NCBI GenBank assembly: GCA_036386515.1
Contig: DASVVO010000060.1
Coordinates: forward strand, 1 to 64,000
Origin: JAIVJZ01 sp036386515
GTDB taxonomy: Bacteria > Acidobacteriota > Blastocatellia > Pyrinomonadales > Pyrinomonadaceae
Length of the DNA stretch: 64,000 bases
Direction: 5' to 3'
The position numbers and the translations under genes were made by a program. The notes beneath the pieces are model-generated. The model saw nothing but the letters and a program-made list of their open reading frames with translations. It searched no databases and had not been told where the DNA came from. Positions 18,438 through 26,965 of this stretch are shown piece by piece. Every line of letters starts with the position of its first letter. Positions within the stretch are counted from its first letter, which is position 1.

Positions 18438-18752
18438 GTGAAGGCTTCGGAAGTTTCTGAACTAATCGAGCGCGAGATAAACGGCGACTGGTCGCTTTCA
18501 AACGCGCACGGAGTTGACCTGCGCCGGTGCTTGGTCGCCCCGACCGTCCGAGTTTACGAGGACTGTTTGAGAGACGGCGAGACGCTGGAATTGTGGCTCG
18601 TGCTGGAAGAAACGCCGGAGGATGAATCGGGATACAAAATCGTCTTTAACGAAAAGTCGGGCGCGTTCGGGCTGGCGATGAGAGATGTTCACGACCGCGA
18701 TATCTACTTAGGCCCCCACGGAACGTTTCTCGCCACGCTTGCAGGTATGTGA
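18438..18752 (+). CDS. Conserved-looking hypothetical protein
   Basis: About 104 residues, cytoplasmic, acidic, no recognised domain. It starts with GTG 18438 closely preceded by a G-rich stretch and 20 bases after the S41 gene. Readable core: VSELIEREINGDWSLSNAHG, LRRCLVAPTVRVYED, ETLELWLVLEETPEDESGYK and NEKSGAFGLAM. The pattern of strands and amphipathic helices looks like a real small globular protein; similar small proteins of unknown function are frequent in bacterial genomes. No function is proposed. Confidence 0.65.
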   Translation: MKASEVSELIEREINGDWSLSNAHGVDLRRCLVAPTVRVYEDCLRDGETLELWLVLEETPEDESGYKIVFNEKSGAFGLAMRDVHDRDIYLGPHGTFLATLAGM

Positions 18753-18848
18753 CGCTCTGCGGGCAGCCGTGTCCTTCTTTAATTCTTAATCGCCCCCGAT
18801 CCGCCCCCTCCGCTTTCCCTTTTTCCGTTCCCCTTTTAATATCCGTTC

Positions 18849-20087
18849 ATGCTCTACCTGTCGCAAGTTTTGCGTCGCCCCGTGCGCGACGTGGAAGGCC
18901 GCCCCGTGGCCTCGATCAAGGATGTCATCGTGCGGCTCGGCGAAGACCACCCGCCGGTGACGGGGCTGGTCGCGCGCCACATGCGGCGCGACATCTTTCT
19001 GCCGCGCACGCGCGTCGCACGCTTCGGCGAGGCGGGCGCGCAACTCAACTTCGACCTCCTCGACCTGCGCGACTTCAAACGGCGCGAGAACGAAGTCCTG
19101 CTCGCGCGCGACGTGCTCGACAAGCAGTTGATCGACGTGGACGGCAAACGCGTCGTGCGCGTCAACGACGTGCAGTTGATCGAAGTGGCGGGCGAGTGGC
19201 GCGTGACGGGCGCGGACGTGAGTTTGCAGGGACTCTGGCGCAGGCTCGCGCCCGCGGGATTTTTCGGCAGCCGCCGCCCCGTCGAAGTGATCGACTGGGC
19301 GGACGTAGGATACCTGGCGACGGACGCGGCCGAGGTGCGTTTGAAGTCGTCGGGCGATAAGTTGTCGCGCCTGCATCCGGTCGAGATCGCGCGGCTCGCG
19401 GAGTCTCTGTCATACCGGCAGGGCGCGGAGGTGGTCGCCGCGCTCGACGACGAGACGGCCGCCGAAACTTTGGAAGAGATGCCCGACCAGAGTCAGGCGC
19501 GCATCATCGGCGACATGGACAAGGAGCGCGCCGCCGACATCCTCGAATGGATGTCGCCCGACGAGGCGGCCGACGTGCTCGGCGATCTGCCCGAAGCCAC
19601 CGCCGAGGATTTGCTCAACCGCATGGAGGGCGAGGAGAAGACCGACGTGGCCGAACTTCTCCACTACGAAGACGACACGGCGGGCGGCCTCATGACCAAC
19701 GAGTTCATCACGCTCCCGCAAGGCCTGACCGTCGGCGAAGCCCTCGCCACCCTGCGCGAGATGGCCGAGACGCCGAACATGATCTATTACCTCTACGTCG
19801 TCGAACGCGAAGGCTCCTGGAAACTCTCCGGCGTGATCGCCCTGCGCAGCCTCATCCTCGCAGACCCCGCCGCCCCGCTCGAACACGTCATGCGCGACGA
19901 GTTTCAACACGCACACCCCGACGATTCCGCGAAGGACGTGGCGCACAAGATCGCCGAATACAACCTGCTCGCCCTGCCCGTCGTGGACGACCTCGGCGAG
20001 ATCGCGGGGATAGTCACCGTTGACGACGCGATGGAGTTGTTATTGCCGAAAGGCTGGCGGCAACGCCTGCCCCGACTGTTCGGCTGA
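18849..20087 (+). CDS. PRC-barrel, MgtE_N and CBS domain protein
   Basis: 412 residues, no membrane helices. Two PRC-barrel-like segments at the N-terminus (VLRRPVRDVEGRPVASIKDV near 8-27, and VLDKQLIDVDGKRVVRVNDV near 98), the MgtE intracellular N domain (~175-285: LHPVEIARLAESL, ALDDETAAETLEEMPDQ, ERAADILEWMSPDEAADVLG, TAGGLMTNEF) and a CBS pair (~290-405, ending LPVVDDLGEIAGIVTVDDAM). This is the Mg2+-sensing cytosolic part of MgtE without the channel. The nearby Nramp-like gene is the likely membrane partner, so the pair may form a regulated divalent cation transporter. Confidence 0.88.
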   Translation: MLYLSQVLRRPVRDVEGRPVASIKDVIVRLGEDHPPVTGLVARHMRRDIFLPRTRVARFGEAGAQLNFDLLDLRDFKRRENEVLLARDVLDKQLIDVDGKRVVRVNDVQLIEVAGEWRVTGADVSLQGLWRRLAPAGFFGSRRPVEVIDWADVGYLATDAAEVRLKSSGDKLSRLHPVEIARLAESLSYRQGAEVVAALDDETAAETLEEMPDQSQARIIGDMDKERAADILEWMSPDEAADVLGDLPEATAEDLLNRMEGEEKTDVAELLHYEDDTAGGLMTNEFITLPQGLTVGEALATLREMAETPNMIYYLYVVEREGSWKLSGVIALRSLILADPAAPLEHVMRDEFQHAHPDDSAKDVAHKIAEYNLLALPVVDDLGEIAGIVTVDDAMELLLPKGWRQRLPRLFG

Positions 20088-20102
20088 GGGAGAAGCGTTA
20101 AA

Positions 20103-20549
20103 GTGAAATTCAATTGTTCAGAGGATCAAGACTATTTTCGGACATTACTGTGTGAAGACGACGAAGACTTTGATAGATACGAATCTTTGTTTGATGTCGG
20201 GCGAGAGCCTAAAGTGAAGCGTGATGAGTTTAACCGAATCAGAGGACGTATTTTGAATCAGTTAAAAGAACAATATGGGCTTACCTGTCAATTAGGATAT
20301 GCGGATATATGTGACATCAATAGTGGAGTGGAGGTGGATCATATTATTCCTCTTTCTTCTAACAAATTGAATAAAGAACTAAGAAACTTGCCCCCACTTG
20401 AGAAAGGTAAAAAAGTTCCGAGTCAAAGTCTAGGCTCAAACCATTTGAATAACCTTGCCATAGCATGTAAGAAATGTAACGCGCATAAGAAACATCGCTT
20501 GCTCAGTAAATCCGAGATTAAAAGGATACTTGCCACCAAAGGCGTTTGA
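20103..20549 (+). CDS. HNH endonuclease, AT-rich insertion
   Basis: 148-residue protein with an HNH nuclease domain in its second half: VEVDHIIPLS supplies the first His pair, GSNHLNNLAIACKKCNAHKKHR the Asn, the zinc Cys pair and the final His; an upstream Cys pair occurs in LTCQLGYADIC. The gene is strikingly AT-rich compared with all neighbours and uses A/T-ending codons. It sits 15 bases after the MgtE_N gene and about 55 bases before the Nramp gene, splitting a pair expected to be adjacent. Start GTG 20103 is preceded by AGGGAGA. It could be a defence or anti-phage nuclease, or a solitary mobile HNH gene; no flanking repeats were seen. Confidence 0.85.
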   Translation: MKFNCSEDQDYFRTLLCEDDEDFDRYESLFDVGREPKVKRDEFNRIRGRILNQLKEQYGLTCQLGYADICDINSGVEVDHIIPLSSNKLNKELRNLPPLEKGKKVPSQSLGSNHLNNLAIACKKCNAHKKHRLLSKSEIKRILATKGV

Positions 20550-20603
20550 GTTTCCATTAGCTATCGACCCAAAGAGTTCTTATGAACGACGGAGAACCTC
20601 CTA

Positions 20604-21923
20604 GTGGCCGTGTCGCGTACAGATGTGCGGGAGATGAGTCGTCGCCTGTGGCGCGACGGGTCGCGGCGTGTGCGGCGCGCGGTGGAGCGGCGCACCGGCT
20701 TTCTCGCCTATCTCGCCGTGATCGGGCCGGGGATGATCGCCGCCAACGCGGGCAACGACGCGGGCGGCATCGCCACCTATTCGACCTCGGGCGCGGAGTT
20801 CGGCTACACGCTGCTCTGGACGTTTCTGCCCATCCTCATCGCGCTCGGCCTCGTGCAGGAGATGTGCGCGCGGATGGGCGTGGTGACGGGCAAGGGGTTG
20901 GCCGACTTGATCCGCGAGCGTTTCGGCGTGCGCTGGACGATGGTCGTGATGATGGCTCTGCTCGTGGCGAACGCGGGCGTAACCGTCTCGGAGTTCGTCG
21001 GCATCGCGGCGGCGACGGAGTTGTTCGGCGTGCCGCGACAAATATCGGTGCCGCTCGCCGCGCTCTCGGTGTGGTGGCTCGTCGTGAAGGGATCGTACCG
21101 GCGGGTCGAGCGCGTCTTCCTCGTCATGTCGCTCGTCTTCCTCGGCTACATCGTCTCGGCCTTCCTGGCGCGCCCGGAATGGAGCGAGGTGGCGCGGCAG
21201 ATGGCGCGCCCGTCGTTTCGTTACGATAACCACTACCTGTTCACGCTCATCGCCCTGATCGGCACGACCATCTCGCCCTACATGCAGGTCTTCGTGCAGT
21301 CGTCGGTGGTGGAGAAGGGCGTCGGGCGCGAGAGCTACAAACTGGTGCGCGCGGACGTGTGGGTCGGGACGCTCTTTGCCATGTCCATCGCGTTCTTCAT
21401 CGTCATCTCGACGGCGGCGACGCTCGGCTCGCAGGGCGGCTACGCGGGCAGCATCGAGACGGCGGCCGACGCCGCGCGCGCCCTCGTCCCGCTCGCGGGC
21501 GAATACGCCGGTCTGCTTTTCGCCGTCGGACTCTTCGGCGCGTCCATGCTCGCGGCGGGCGTGCTGCCGCTCGCCACCGCCTATTCGATCAGCGAGGCGT
21601 TGGGGTTCGAGAAAGGCGTCTCGCGCAGTTTTCGCGAAGCCCCGATCTTTATCGGCATCTTCACCTTCCTGATCGCCGTGGGCGCGCTCATCGCGATCAT
21701 TCCGGGGCTGCCCCTGATGCGCGTGCTCGTCGTCACGCAGTTTATCAACGGCCTCCTGCTGCCCGTCATGCTCGTCGCTATCCTGCGCCTGGCGGGCGAC
21801 CGTCAATTGATGGGTGAATACGCCAACGGCGCGGTCTATAATGTGCTGGCGTGGCTGACGGTGTTGATCGTCTCCGCGCTCTCGCTCGTGTTGGTCGCCA
21901 AGACCGTGTTCGGCGAACCGTAA
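20604..21923 (+). CDS. Divergent Nramp-family divalent cation transporter
   Basis: 439-residue polytopic membrane protein with 11 or so helices. TM1 reads GPGMIAANAGNDAGGIATY; aligned to the canonical Nramp motif GPGFIAA..DPGN, the DPGN is DAGG. TM6 reads GTTISPYMQVF where canonical Nramps have ..MPH..; the selectivity Met is Ser and His is Tyr. Loss of that Met is known in Nramp-related transporters that accept Mg2+ or other hard cations rather than Mn2+/Fe2+. The MgtE_N-CBS protein upstream supports Mg2+ as a candidate. Start GTG 20604; the first 30 residues are basic and cytoplasmic. Substrate is inference. Confidence 0.87.
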   Translation: MAVSRTDVREMSRRLWRDGSRRVRRAVERRTGFLAYLAVIGPGMIAANAGNDAGGIATYSTSGAEFGYTLLWTFLPILIALGLVQEMCARMGVVTGKGLADLIRERFGVRWTMVVMMALLVANAGVTVSEFVGIAAATELFGVPRQISVPLAALSVWWLVVKGSYRRVERVFLVMSLVFLGYIVSAFLARPEWSEVARQMARPSFRYDNHYLFTLIALIGTTISPYMQVFVQSSVVEKGVGRESYKLVRADVWVGTLFAMSIAFFIVISTAATLGSQGGYAGSIETAADAARALVPLAGEYAGLLFAVGLFGASMLAAGVLPLATAYSISEALGFEKGVSRSFREAPIFIGIFTFLIAVGALIAIIPGLPLMRVLVVTQFINGLLLPVMLVAILRLAGDRQLMGEYANGAVYNVLAWLTVLIVSALSLVLVAKTVFGEP

Positions 21924-21994
21924 GAGCGTCGCCGCCGCACGCTGCCGGCGAATCTTCCCTGAACGATACGCGGTTGACCTTCGGACGCTTCAAG

Positions 21995-23425
21995 ATGAGT
22001 AGCTCCCGTCTCAAAAAACAACTCGCACTCCCCCTCGCCGCGACCGCGACGTTTGCCGTCCTGCTCTATCTCGTCCTGCCTTCCTTCGCACCGCCTTCAC
22101 CAATCGAGAACTGGAGGGCGAACGCGCCCGGCTTCTACTGGGTGCAGTTGCTCGCCAAGATCGCCCTGTGGCTCAGCCTCATGTTCGTCGGCGTGCGGCT
22201 CGCCGGTGCGTTTCTCTTCGACGTGGTTTTCCGCCTCCGCAAAGGCCGCGAAGCGCCGAGCCTCATACGCGACCTGTTCTCCATCATCGCCTACATACTG
22301 ATCGCCGCGTTCATCCTGAAACATTTTTTCGACCTCTCGCTCGGCGCGCTCCTGTCGGGGTCTGCCCTGCTCGGCGTCATCCTCGGCCTCGCGCTGCAAG
22401 ACACGCTCGGCAACCTCTTCTCCGGCATCTCGCTCCATGCCGACAAGCCTTTCGAGGTGGGCGACGTGATCACGGTCGGCAAGTGGGTCGGCGTCGTCGA
22501 GAGCGTCACGTGGAGGGCGGCGAAGATCAGGACGTTCACCAACCACTTCGTGCTGCTCAGCAACAGCCAGATCGCCAAGGAGGCCATCGAGGTCTGCCCG
22601 CGCGACAACCCGAACGCCCGCCTCGTCTTCTTCAACGCCCTCTACGCGCACTCGCCCGACCAGGTGATCCGCGTCGTGCGCGCCGCCATCCGCGAGACAG
22701 AGAACGTGCGTCGCCAGCCCGCGCCCATCGTCCGCATACGCAACCTCGGCGACTTTGCCGTGGACTACGAAATCAAGTACTGGCTGGAGGATTACGTCCT
22801 GCACAACGACACGGACGCGCTCCTGCGCCAGCGCGTCTGGTACGCCTTCAAACGCGCGGGGCTGCAATTCGCCTACCCCACGCAGACGCTCTACCTGGAG
22901 CGTCCGAAAATTGCCTCCACCCCGGCGGCGAATGCCGAAACGCTGACGGGTCGCCTCTCCGCCACGGACATCTTCGCCCCGCTCAACGCGGACGAGCTTT
23001 CCCAACTCGTCTGCGCCTCCCGCAGCCACACCTACGCGCCCGGCGAAACCATCATCCGCGCGGGCGAAGAGGGCGATTCGATGTTCGTCGTGCATCACGG
23101 CAACGTCGCCGTGCAGATTGACGACAACGGCCGGCCGCGCACCGTCGCCACGCTCGGCGAGGGCGACTTTTTCGGGGAGATGGCGCTGTTCACGGGCGAA
23201 CCGCGCTCGGCTCACGTCGTCGCCGCCGCGGAGACCGAAGTGCTCGAAATCGGCCACGAGGCGATGAAATCCGTCTTCGAGTCCAACCCGCTCCTCGCCG
23301 AAACGCTCGGCCAGACCATCGCGCACCGCCGCGCCGGACTCACCGCCTCCGCCGGAAGTGAAGACCGGGAGAAGGTTTCGGCGGGTCTCATCTCGTCCAT
23401 TAAACGATTCTTTAGATTAGACTAA
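21995..23425 (+). CDS. MscS mechanosensitive channel with C-terminal cyclic-nucleotide-binding domain
   Basis: 476 residues. Four membrane helices (residues ~10-150), the last being the pore-lining TM3-like helix LLSGSALLGVILGLALQDTLGNLFSG, then the MscS beta domain (FEVGDVITVGKWVGVVESVTWRAAKIRTF) and alpha-beta domain to ~310. A cNMP-binding domain follows at ~325-445 (FAPLNADELSQLVCASR, GETIIRAGEEGDSMFVVHHG, LGEGDFFGEMALFTGEPRSA with the phosphate-binding cassette). Such fused proteins are cyclic-nucleotide-modulated small-conductance channels. ATG 21995 is selected for matching the first membrane helix; it lies about 70 bases after the Nramp gene. Ligand (cAMP, cGMP or other) is not determinable. 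Confidence 0.92.
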   Translation: MSSSRLKKQLALPLAATATFAVLLYLVLPSFAPPSPIENWRANAPGFYWVQLLAKIALWLSLMFVGVRLAGAFLFDVVFRLRKGREAPSLIRDLFSIIAYILIAAFILKHFFDLSLGALLSGSALLGVILGLALQDTLGNLFSGISLHADKPFEVGDVITVGKWVGVVESVTWRAAKIRTFTNHFVLLSNSQIAKEAIEVCPRDNPNARLVFFNALYAHSPDQVIRVVRAAIRETENVRRQPAPIVRIRNLGDFAVDYEIKYWLEDYVLHNDTDALLRQRVWYAFKRAGLQFAYPTQTLYLERPKIASTPAANAETLTGRLSATDIFAPLNADELSQLVCASRSHTYAPGETIIRAGEEGDSMFVVHHGNVAVQIDDNGRPRTVATLGEGDFFGEMALFTGEPRSAHVVAAAETEVLEIGHEAMKSVFESNPLLAETLGQTIAHRRAGLTASAGSEDREKVSAGLISSIKRFFRLD

Positions 23426-23497
23426 GCGCATTTCACGCGCGCCCTCCAAGCCTCTCCGGGGCGAACTCCGGGGGTGAAAATTTTTTGCTTTCGATAC

Positions 23498-23526
23498 TTG
23501 ACAAGAGCGGACTCAGATATTATTAT
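23498..23526 (+). promoter_or_regulatory. Strong sigma-70-type promoter of the heat-shock block
   Basis: Consensus TTGACA (23498-23503), exactly 17 bases, then TATTAT (23521-23526). A leader of about 100 bases follows, ending in AGGAGGAATT before the hsp20 ATG at 23631. No CIRCE palindrome (TTAGCACTC-N9-GAGTGCTAA) is present. Confidence 0.75.
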
Positions 23527-23630
23527 TTCGACACGCTCAAAGGTTGACGGCCTGCGGTTCAGTCGCGCCGGAGACTCGTTTGGGCGTCCAGCAAATAACT
23601 TTTTGTTGAGTTAAGAGGAGGAATTACGTC

Positions 23631-24170
23631 ATGTCTATTACCCGTTACGACCCGTTCCGCGACCTGCGGATGCTGCAAGACGAAGTGAATCGCCTGTTTT
23701 CGAGCAACCTGTTGTCGTCCCGTTCCTTCGGCGACGAGGGCATCGCGCGCGGCGCGTGGGCGCCGACCGTGGACATCTACGAGAACAAAGACCAGATCGT
23801 GCTCGAAGCCGAACTGCCGGGCATGAATCGAGAGGACTTTGAACTCTCCATCGAGAACAACGTGCTCACGCTGCGCGGCGAGCGTCGGTTCGAGAAGCGG
23901 GACGAATCGGACAATTATCACCGCGTCGAACGCTCTTACGGCTCGTTCACGCGCTCCTTCACGCTGCCGCAGACGGTCTCGCCGGAGAACGTGGCGGCCG
24001 AGTACAGGAACGGCGTGCTGCGCGTCGTGATGCAGAAGCGCGAAGAGGTGAAGGCGCGCCGCATCGAGATCGCGGGCGAGGGCGCGGCCGCGCCGAAGAC
24101 GATCGAAGCGAAGGCCGGGGAGTCCGGCACGGCGGAGAACAAAGGTAAGAGTGCGACCGCCGGGAAGTAA
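23631..24170 (+). CDS. Small heat-shock protein Hsp20 (alpha-crystallin family)
   Basis: ATP-independent holdase chaperone, 179 residues. N-terminal ITRYDPFRDLRMLQDEVNRLF, alpha-crystallin domain ~45-145 (WAPTVDIYENKDQIVLEAELPG, LTLRGERRFEK, GSFTRSFTLPQTVSPENVAAEYRNGVLRVVMQKRE) and a low-complexity Ala/Gly/Lys tail. First gene of a quality-control block with clpB directly downstream, matching the known cooperation in which sHsps hand aggregates to ClpB. It has the best ribosome site and promoter of the region, so it is probably highly and conditionally expressed. Confidence 0.95.
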   Translation: MSITRYDPFRDLRMLQDEVNRLFSSNLLSSRSFGDEGIARGAWAPTVDIYENKDQIVLEAELPGMNREDFELSIENNVLTLRGERRFEKRDESDNYHRVERSYGSFTRSFTLPQTVSPENVAAEYRNGVLRVVMQKREEVKARRIEIAGEGAAAPKTIEAKAGESGTAENKGKSATAGK

Positions 24171-24192
24171 GACGGAACAAGCATCGGTGATA

Positions 24193-24241
24193 GACGCGCG
24201 GAACGATGAGCGGTGAACTCATTCATCGTTCCGCGCGCGTC
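24193..24241 (+). promoter_or_regulatory. Long hairpin in the hsp20-clpB spacer
   Basis: GACGCGCGGAACGATGA (24193-24209) pairs with TCATCGTTCCGCGCGCGTC (24223-24241), leaving a two-base bulge and a 13-base loop. No T-tract follows, so it is not a classical terminator; it lies 22 bases before the clpB ATG and may protect or attenuate the mRNA. It is not built of heptamers. Confidence 0.6.
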
Positions 24242-24263
24242 GGTTGTAAGGGTTCGGTAAATT

Positions 24264-26858
24264 ATGCGTCTAGAACGTTTCACACTGCGCGGGCAGGAAG
24301 CCATCCAGACGGCCATCGAGCAGGCCGAGCGCAACCAGCATCAACAGGTCGAGCCGGAACACCTGCTCGTCGCCATGCTCGAACAGCCCGAGGGCATCGT
24401 GCGCCCGCTGCTCGGCAAACTCGGCGCGAACCTGCAAGTCGTCTTAAACGATGCCAACGCCGCGATCAATCGCCTGCCGAAGGTGCAGGGCGGGCAGCAG
24501 TATTTCAGCCCGCGCCTGACGCAGATTTTCACGGCCGCGCAGAAGCAGGCCGAGCGGATGCAGGACGAGTACATCTCGACCGAGCACCTGCTGCTCGCCA
24601 TCCTGGAGGAAAAGGACGGCACGGCCGGACGCATCCTGCGCCAGCACGGCGTCAACCGCGAAGACCTGACGAAGGTGGTCGGCGAGATGCGCGGCGATTC
24701 GCGCATCACGGATCAGAACGCCGAGGCCAACTATCAAGCCCTCTCGAAATATGCGAAAGACCTGACCGACCTCGCCCGCCAGGGCAAGCTCGACCCCGTC
24801 ATCGGCCGCGACGACGAGATACGCCGCACGATCCAAGTCCTGTCCCGGCGCACGAAGAACAATCCGGTCTTGATCGGCGAACCGGGCGTCGGCAAGACGG
24901 CCATCGTCGAAGGACTCGCGCAGCGCATCATCTCCGGCGACGTGCCGGAGACTTTGCGCAACAAGCGGCTCGTCGGATTAGACCTCGGCTCGATGCTCGC
25001 GGGCGCGAAATATCGCGGCGAGTTCGAGGATCGTTTGAAGGCGGTCTTGAAGGAGATCGAGAACGCGAAGGGGCAGATCGTCCTCTTCATCGACGAACTG
25101 CACACGCTCGTCGGGGCGGGCGCAGCCGAGGGCGCGATCGACGCGTCGAACATGTTGAAGCCCGCGCTGGCGCGCGGCGAGTTGCGCTGCGTCGGCGCGA
25201 CGACTCTCAACGAGTACAAGAAGCACATCGAAAAAGACGCCGCGCTCGAACGCCGTTTCCAGCAGGTCTACGTCGGCGAGCCGACCGTGGAGGACACGAT
25301 CGCCATCCTGCGCGGTTTGAAGGAGCGTTACGAAGTTCACCACGGCGTGCGGATCAAAGACTCGGCCATCGTCGCGGCGGCCACGCTCTCGAACCGCTAC
25401 ATCACGGATCGCTTCCTGCCCGACAAGGCCATCGACCTGATCGACGAATCCGCCTCGCGCCTCCGCATCGAGATCGACAGTTTGCCCGTCGAGATCGACG
25501 AACTGGAGCGCGAGACGACGCAGCTTGAGATCGAGAAACAGGCGTTGCAGCGCGAGACGGACGAGCGTTCGCAGGCGCGCCTGCGCGAGATCGAAGTCAA
25601 GATCGCGGACTTGCGCGAGCGCGCTTCGGGGATGAAGGCGCAGTGGCGTTCGGAGAAAGACATCATCGAGCGCATCCGCAAGGCCAAGGAAGACCTCGAA
25701 CAGATCAAGGTGCAGGCCGAGCAGTTCGAGCGCGCCGGCGACTACGGCAAGGTGGCCGAACTGCGCTACGGCACGGCCGTCGAACTGCAAAAGCAACTCG
25801 CGGAGGAGCACGCGAAACTCGCGGAGATACAGAAAGAGGGCGTCTATCTCAAGGAAGAGGTTGACGAGGAAGACATCGCGCTCGTCGTGGCGAAGTGGAC
25901 GGGCGTGCCCGTCGCCAAGATGCTCGAAGGCGAGATGCAGAAACTCGTGACGATGGAGGAACGCCTGCGCCTGCGCGTGATCGGGCAGGACGAGGCTCTG
26001 ACGGCGGTCGCCAACGCCGTGCGCCGCGCGCGCGCCGGGCTGCAAGACCCGAACCGCCCCGTCGGCTCGTTCATCTTCCTCGGCCCGACGGGCGTCGGCA
26101 AGACCGAGACGGCGCGCGCCCTCGCCGAGTTTCTCTTCGACGACGAACGCTCGATGATCCGGCTCGACATGAGCGAGTACATGGAGAAGCACGCCGTGGC
26201 GCGCATGATCGGAGCGCCGCCCGGCTACATCGGCTACGAGGAAGGCGGGCAGTTGACCGAAGCCGTCAGGCGCAGACCCTACAGCGTCGTCCTCTTCGAC
26301 GAGATCGAGAAGGCGCACCCGGACGTGTTCAACGTGCTCCTGCAAATCCTCGACGACGGCCGTTTGACCGATTCCAAGGGGCGCACCGTGGACTTCAAAA
26401 ACACGGTCTTGATCATGACCTCGAACCTCGGCAGCCGGGAGATACAGGCGGCGGGCGGCGACGAGCGGCAGGTGCGCGAGGCGGTCTTGGAGGAATTGCG
26501 CGGCCACTTCAAGCCGGAGTTTCTCAACCGCATCGACGACGTGGTGATCTTCCACCAACTCTCGCGCGCCGAGATCGTCCAAATCATCGAGGTGCAACTC
26601 GAACGCCTGCGGCACATGCTCGCGGAACGCAACATCACGCTCGCGCTCGACGATTCGGCGCGCGAACTGCTGGCGCGCGAGGGCTACGACCCGATGTACG
26701 GCGCGCGGCCGCTGAAACGCGCCATTCAGACGTTGCTCCAAAACCCGCTGGCCTCGCAACTCCTGCGCGGCGAGATCGCGCCCGGCCAAACCATACGCGT
26801 CTCCGCCGACGGCGACGCGCTCAGGTTCGCGAGCGAGTTGGCGGCGGCGACAGCGTAA
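24264..26858 (+). CDS. clpB: ATP-dependent disaggregase ClpB
   Basis: Hexameric AAA+ chaperone that pulls proteins out of aggregates with DnaK. 864 residues: N domain 1-145, NBD1 with Walker A GEPGVGKTAIVEGLA near 205 and Walker B IVLFIDELHTL near 273, a long coiled-coil M domain (~400-525, e.g. ELERETTQLEIEKQALQRE) that distinguishes ClpB from ClpA/C, NBD2 with GPTGVGKTETARALAE near 605 and SVVLFDEIEKAHPDVFNVLLQ near 680, and sensor-2 GARPLKRAIQ. The segment after TSNLGSREIQ lacks an LGF-type ClpP-binding loop. Full normal length. Confidence 0.97.
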   Translation: MRLERFTLRGQEAIQTAIEQAERNQHQQVEPEHLLVAMLEQPEGIVRPLLGKLGANLQVVLNDANAAINRLPKVQGGQQYFSPRLTQIFTAAQKQAERMQDEYISTEHLLLAILEEKDGTAGRILRQHGVNREDLTKVVGEMRGDSRITDQNAEANYQALSKYAKDLTDLARQGKLDPVIGRDDEIRRTIQVLSRRTKNNPVLIGEPGVGKTAIVEGLAQRIISGDVPETLRNKRLVGLDLGSMLAGAKYRGEFEDRLKAVLKEIENAKGQIVLFIDELHTLVGAGAAEGAIDASNMLKPALARGELRCVGATTLNEYKKHIEKDAALERRFQQVYVGEPTVEDTIAILRGLKERYEVHHGVRIKDSAIVAAATLSNRYITDRFLPDKAIDLIDESASRLRIEIDSLPVEIDELERETTQLEIEKQALQRETDERSQARLREIEVKIADLRERASGMKAQWRSEKDIIERIRKAKEDLEQIKVQAEQFERAGDYGKVAELRYGTAVELQKQLAEEHAKLAEIQKEGVYLKEEVDEEDIALVVAKWTGVPVAKMLEGEMQKLVTMEERLRLRVIGQDEALTAVANAVRRARAGLQDPNRPVGSFIFLGPTGVGKTETARALAEFLFDDERSMIRLDMSEYMEKHAVARMIGAPPGYIGYEEGGQLTEAVRRRPYSVVLFDEIEKAHPDVFNVLLQILDDGRLTDSKGRTVDFKNTVLIMTSNLGSREIQAAGGDERQVREAVLEELRGHFKPEFLNRIDDVVIFHQLSRAEIVQIIEVQLERLRHMLAERNITLALDDSARELLAREGYDPMYGARPLKRAIQTLLQNPLASQLLRGEIAPGQTIRVSADGDALRFASELAAATA

Positions 26859-26865
26859 CAAAGAG

Positions 26866-26946
26866 ATGAGGGGTGAGGGACGAGGGAAAACAAATCCGGC
26901 CGGTTGGCCTGAGCGCGTTTCCTGATTCATCCCGCATCCTTTCAAA
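26866..26946. repeat. Degenerate heptamer-unit inverted repeat, class CATCCCT
   Basis: Left part GATGAGGGGTGAGGGACGAG and right part TTCATCCCGCATCC are imperfectly complementary. The internal TTTCCTGATTCATCCC matches the loop of the element at 14710-14844, which marks it as a decayed member of the same class. A genuine GGAGG follows before the next start. Confidence 0.65.
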
Positions 26947-26965
26947 CAACCGGAGGTTTTATACC

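Noticed and set aside
20582..21229. Alternative gene starting with ATG 20582 over the Nramp gene
   Set aside because: It is in another frame, Arg/Gly-rich and without homology, while the Nramp frame has clear membrane helices.
23426..23630. CIRCE (HrcA) or ROSE element upstream of the heat-shock block
   Set aside because: No TTAGCACTC-type palindrome and no U(C)GCU-type stem near the start; only a sigma-70-like promoter is supported.
24978..26945. Long open frame of 655 codons on the minus strand opposite clpB
   Set aside because: High GC makes long antisense frames common; clpB on the plus strand is unmistakable and the antisense protein shows no family motifs.
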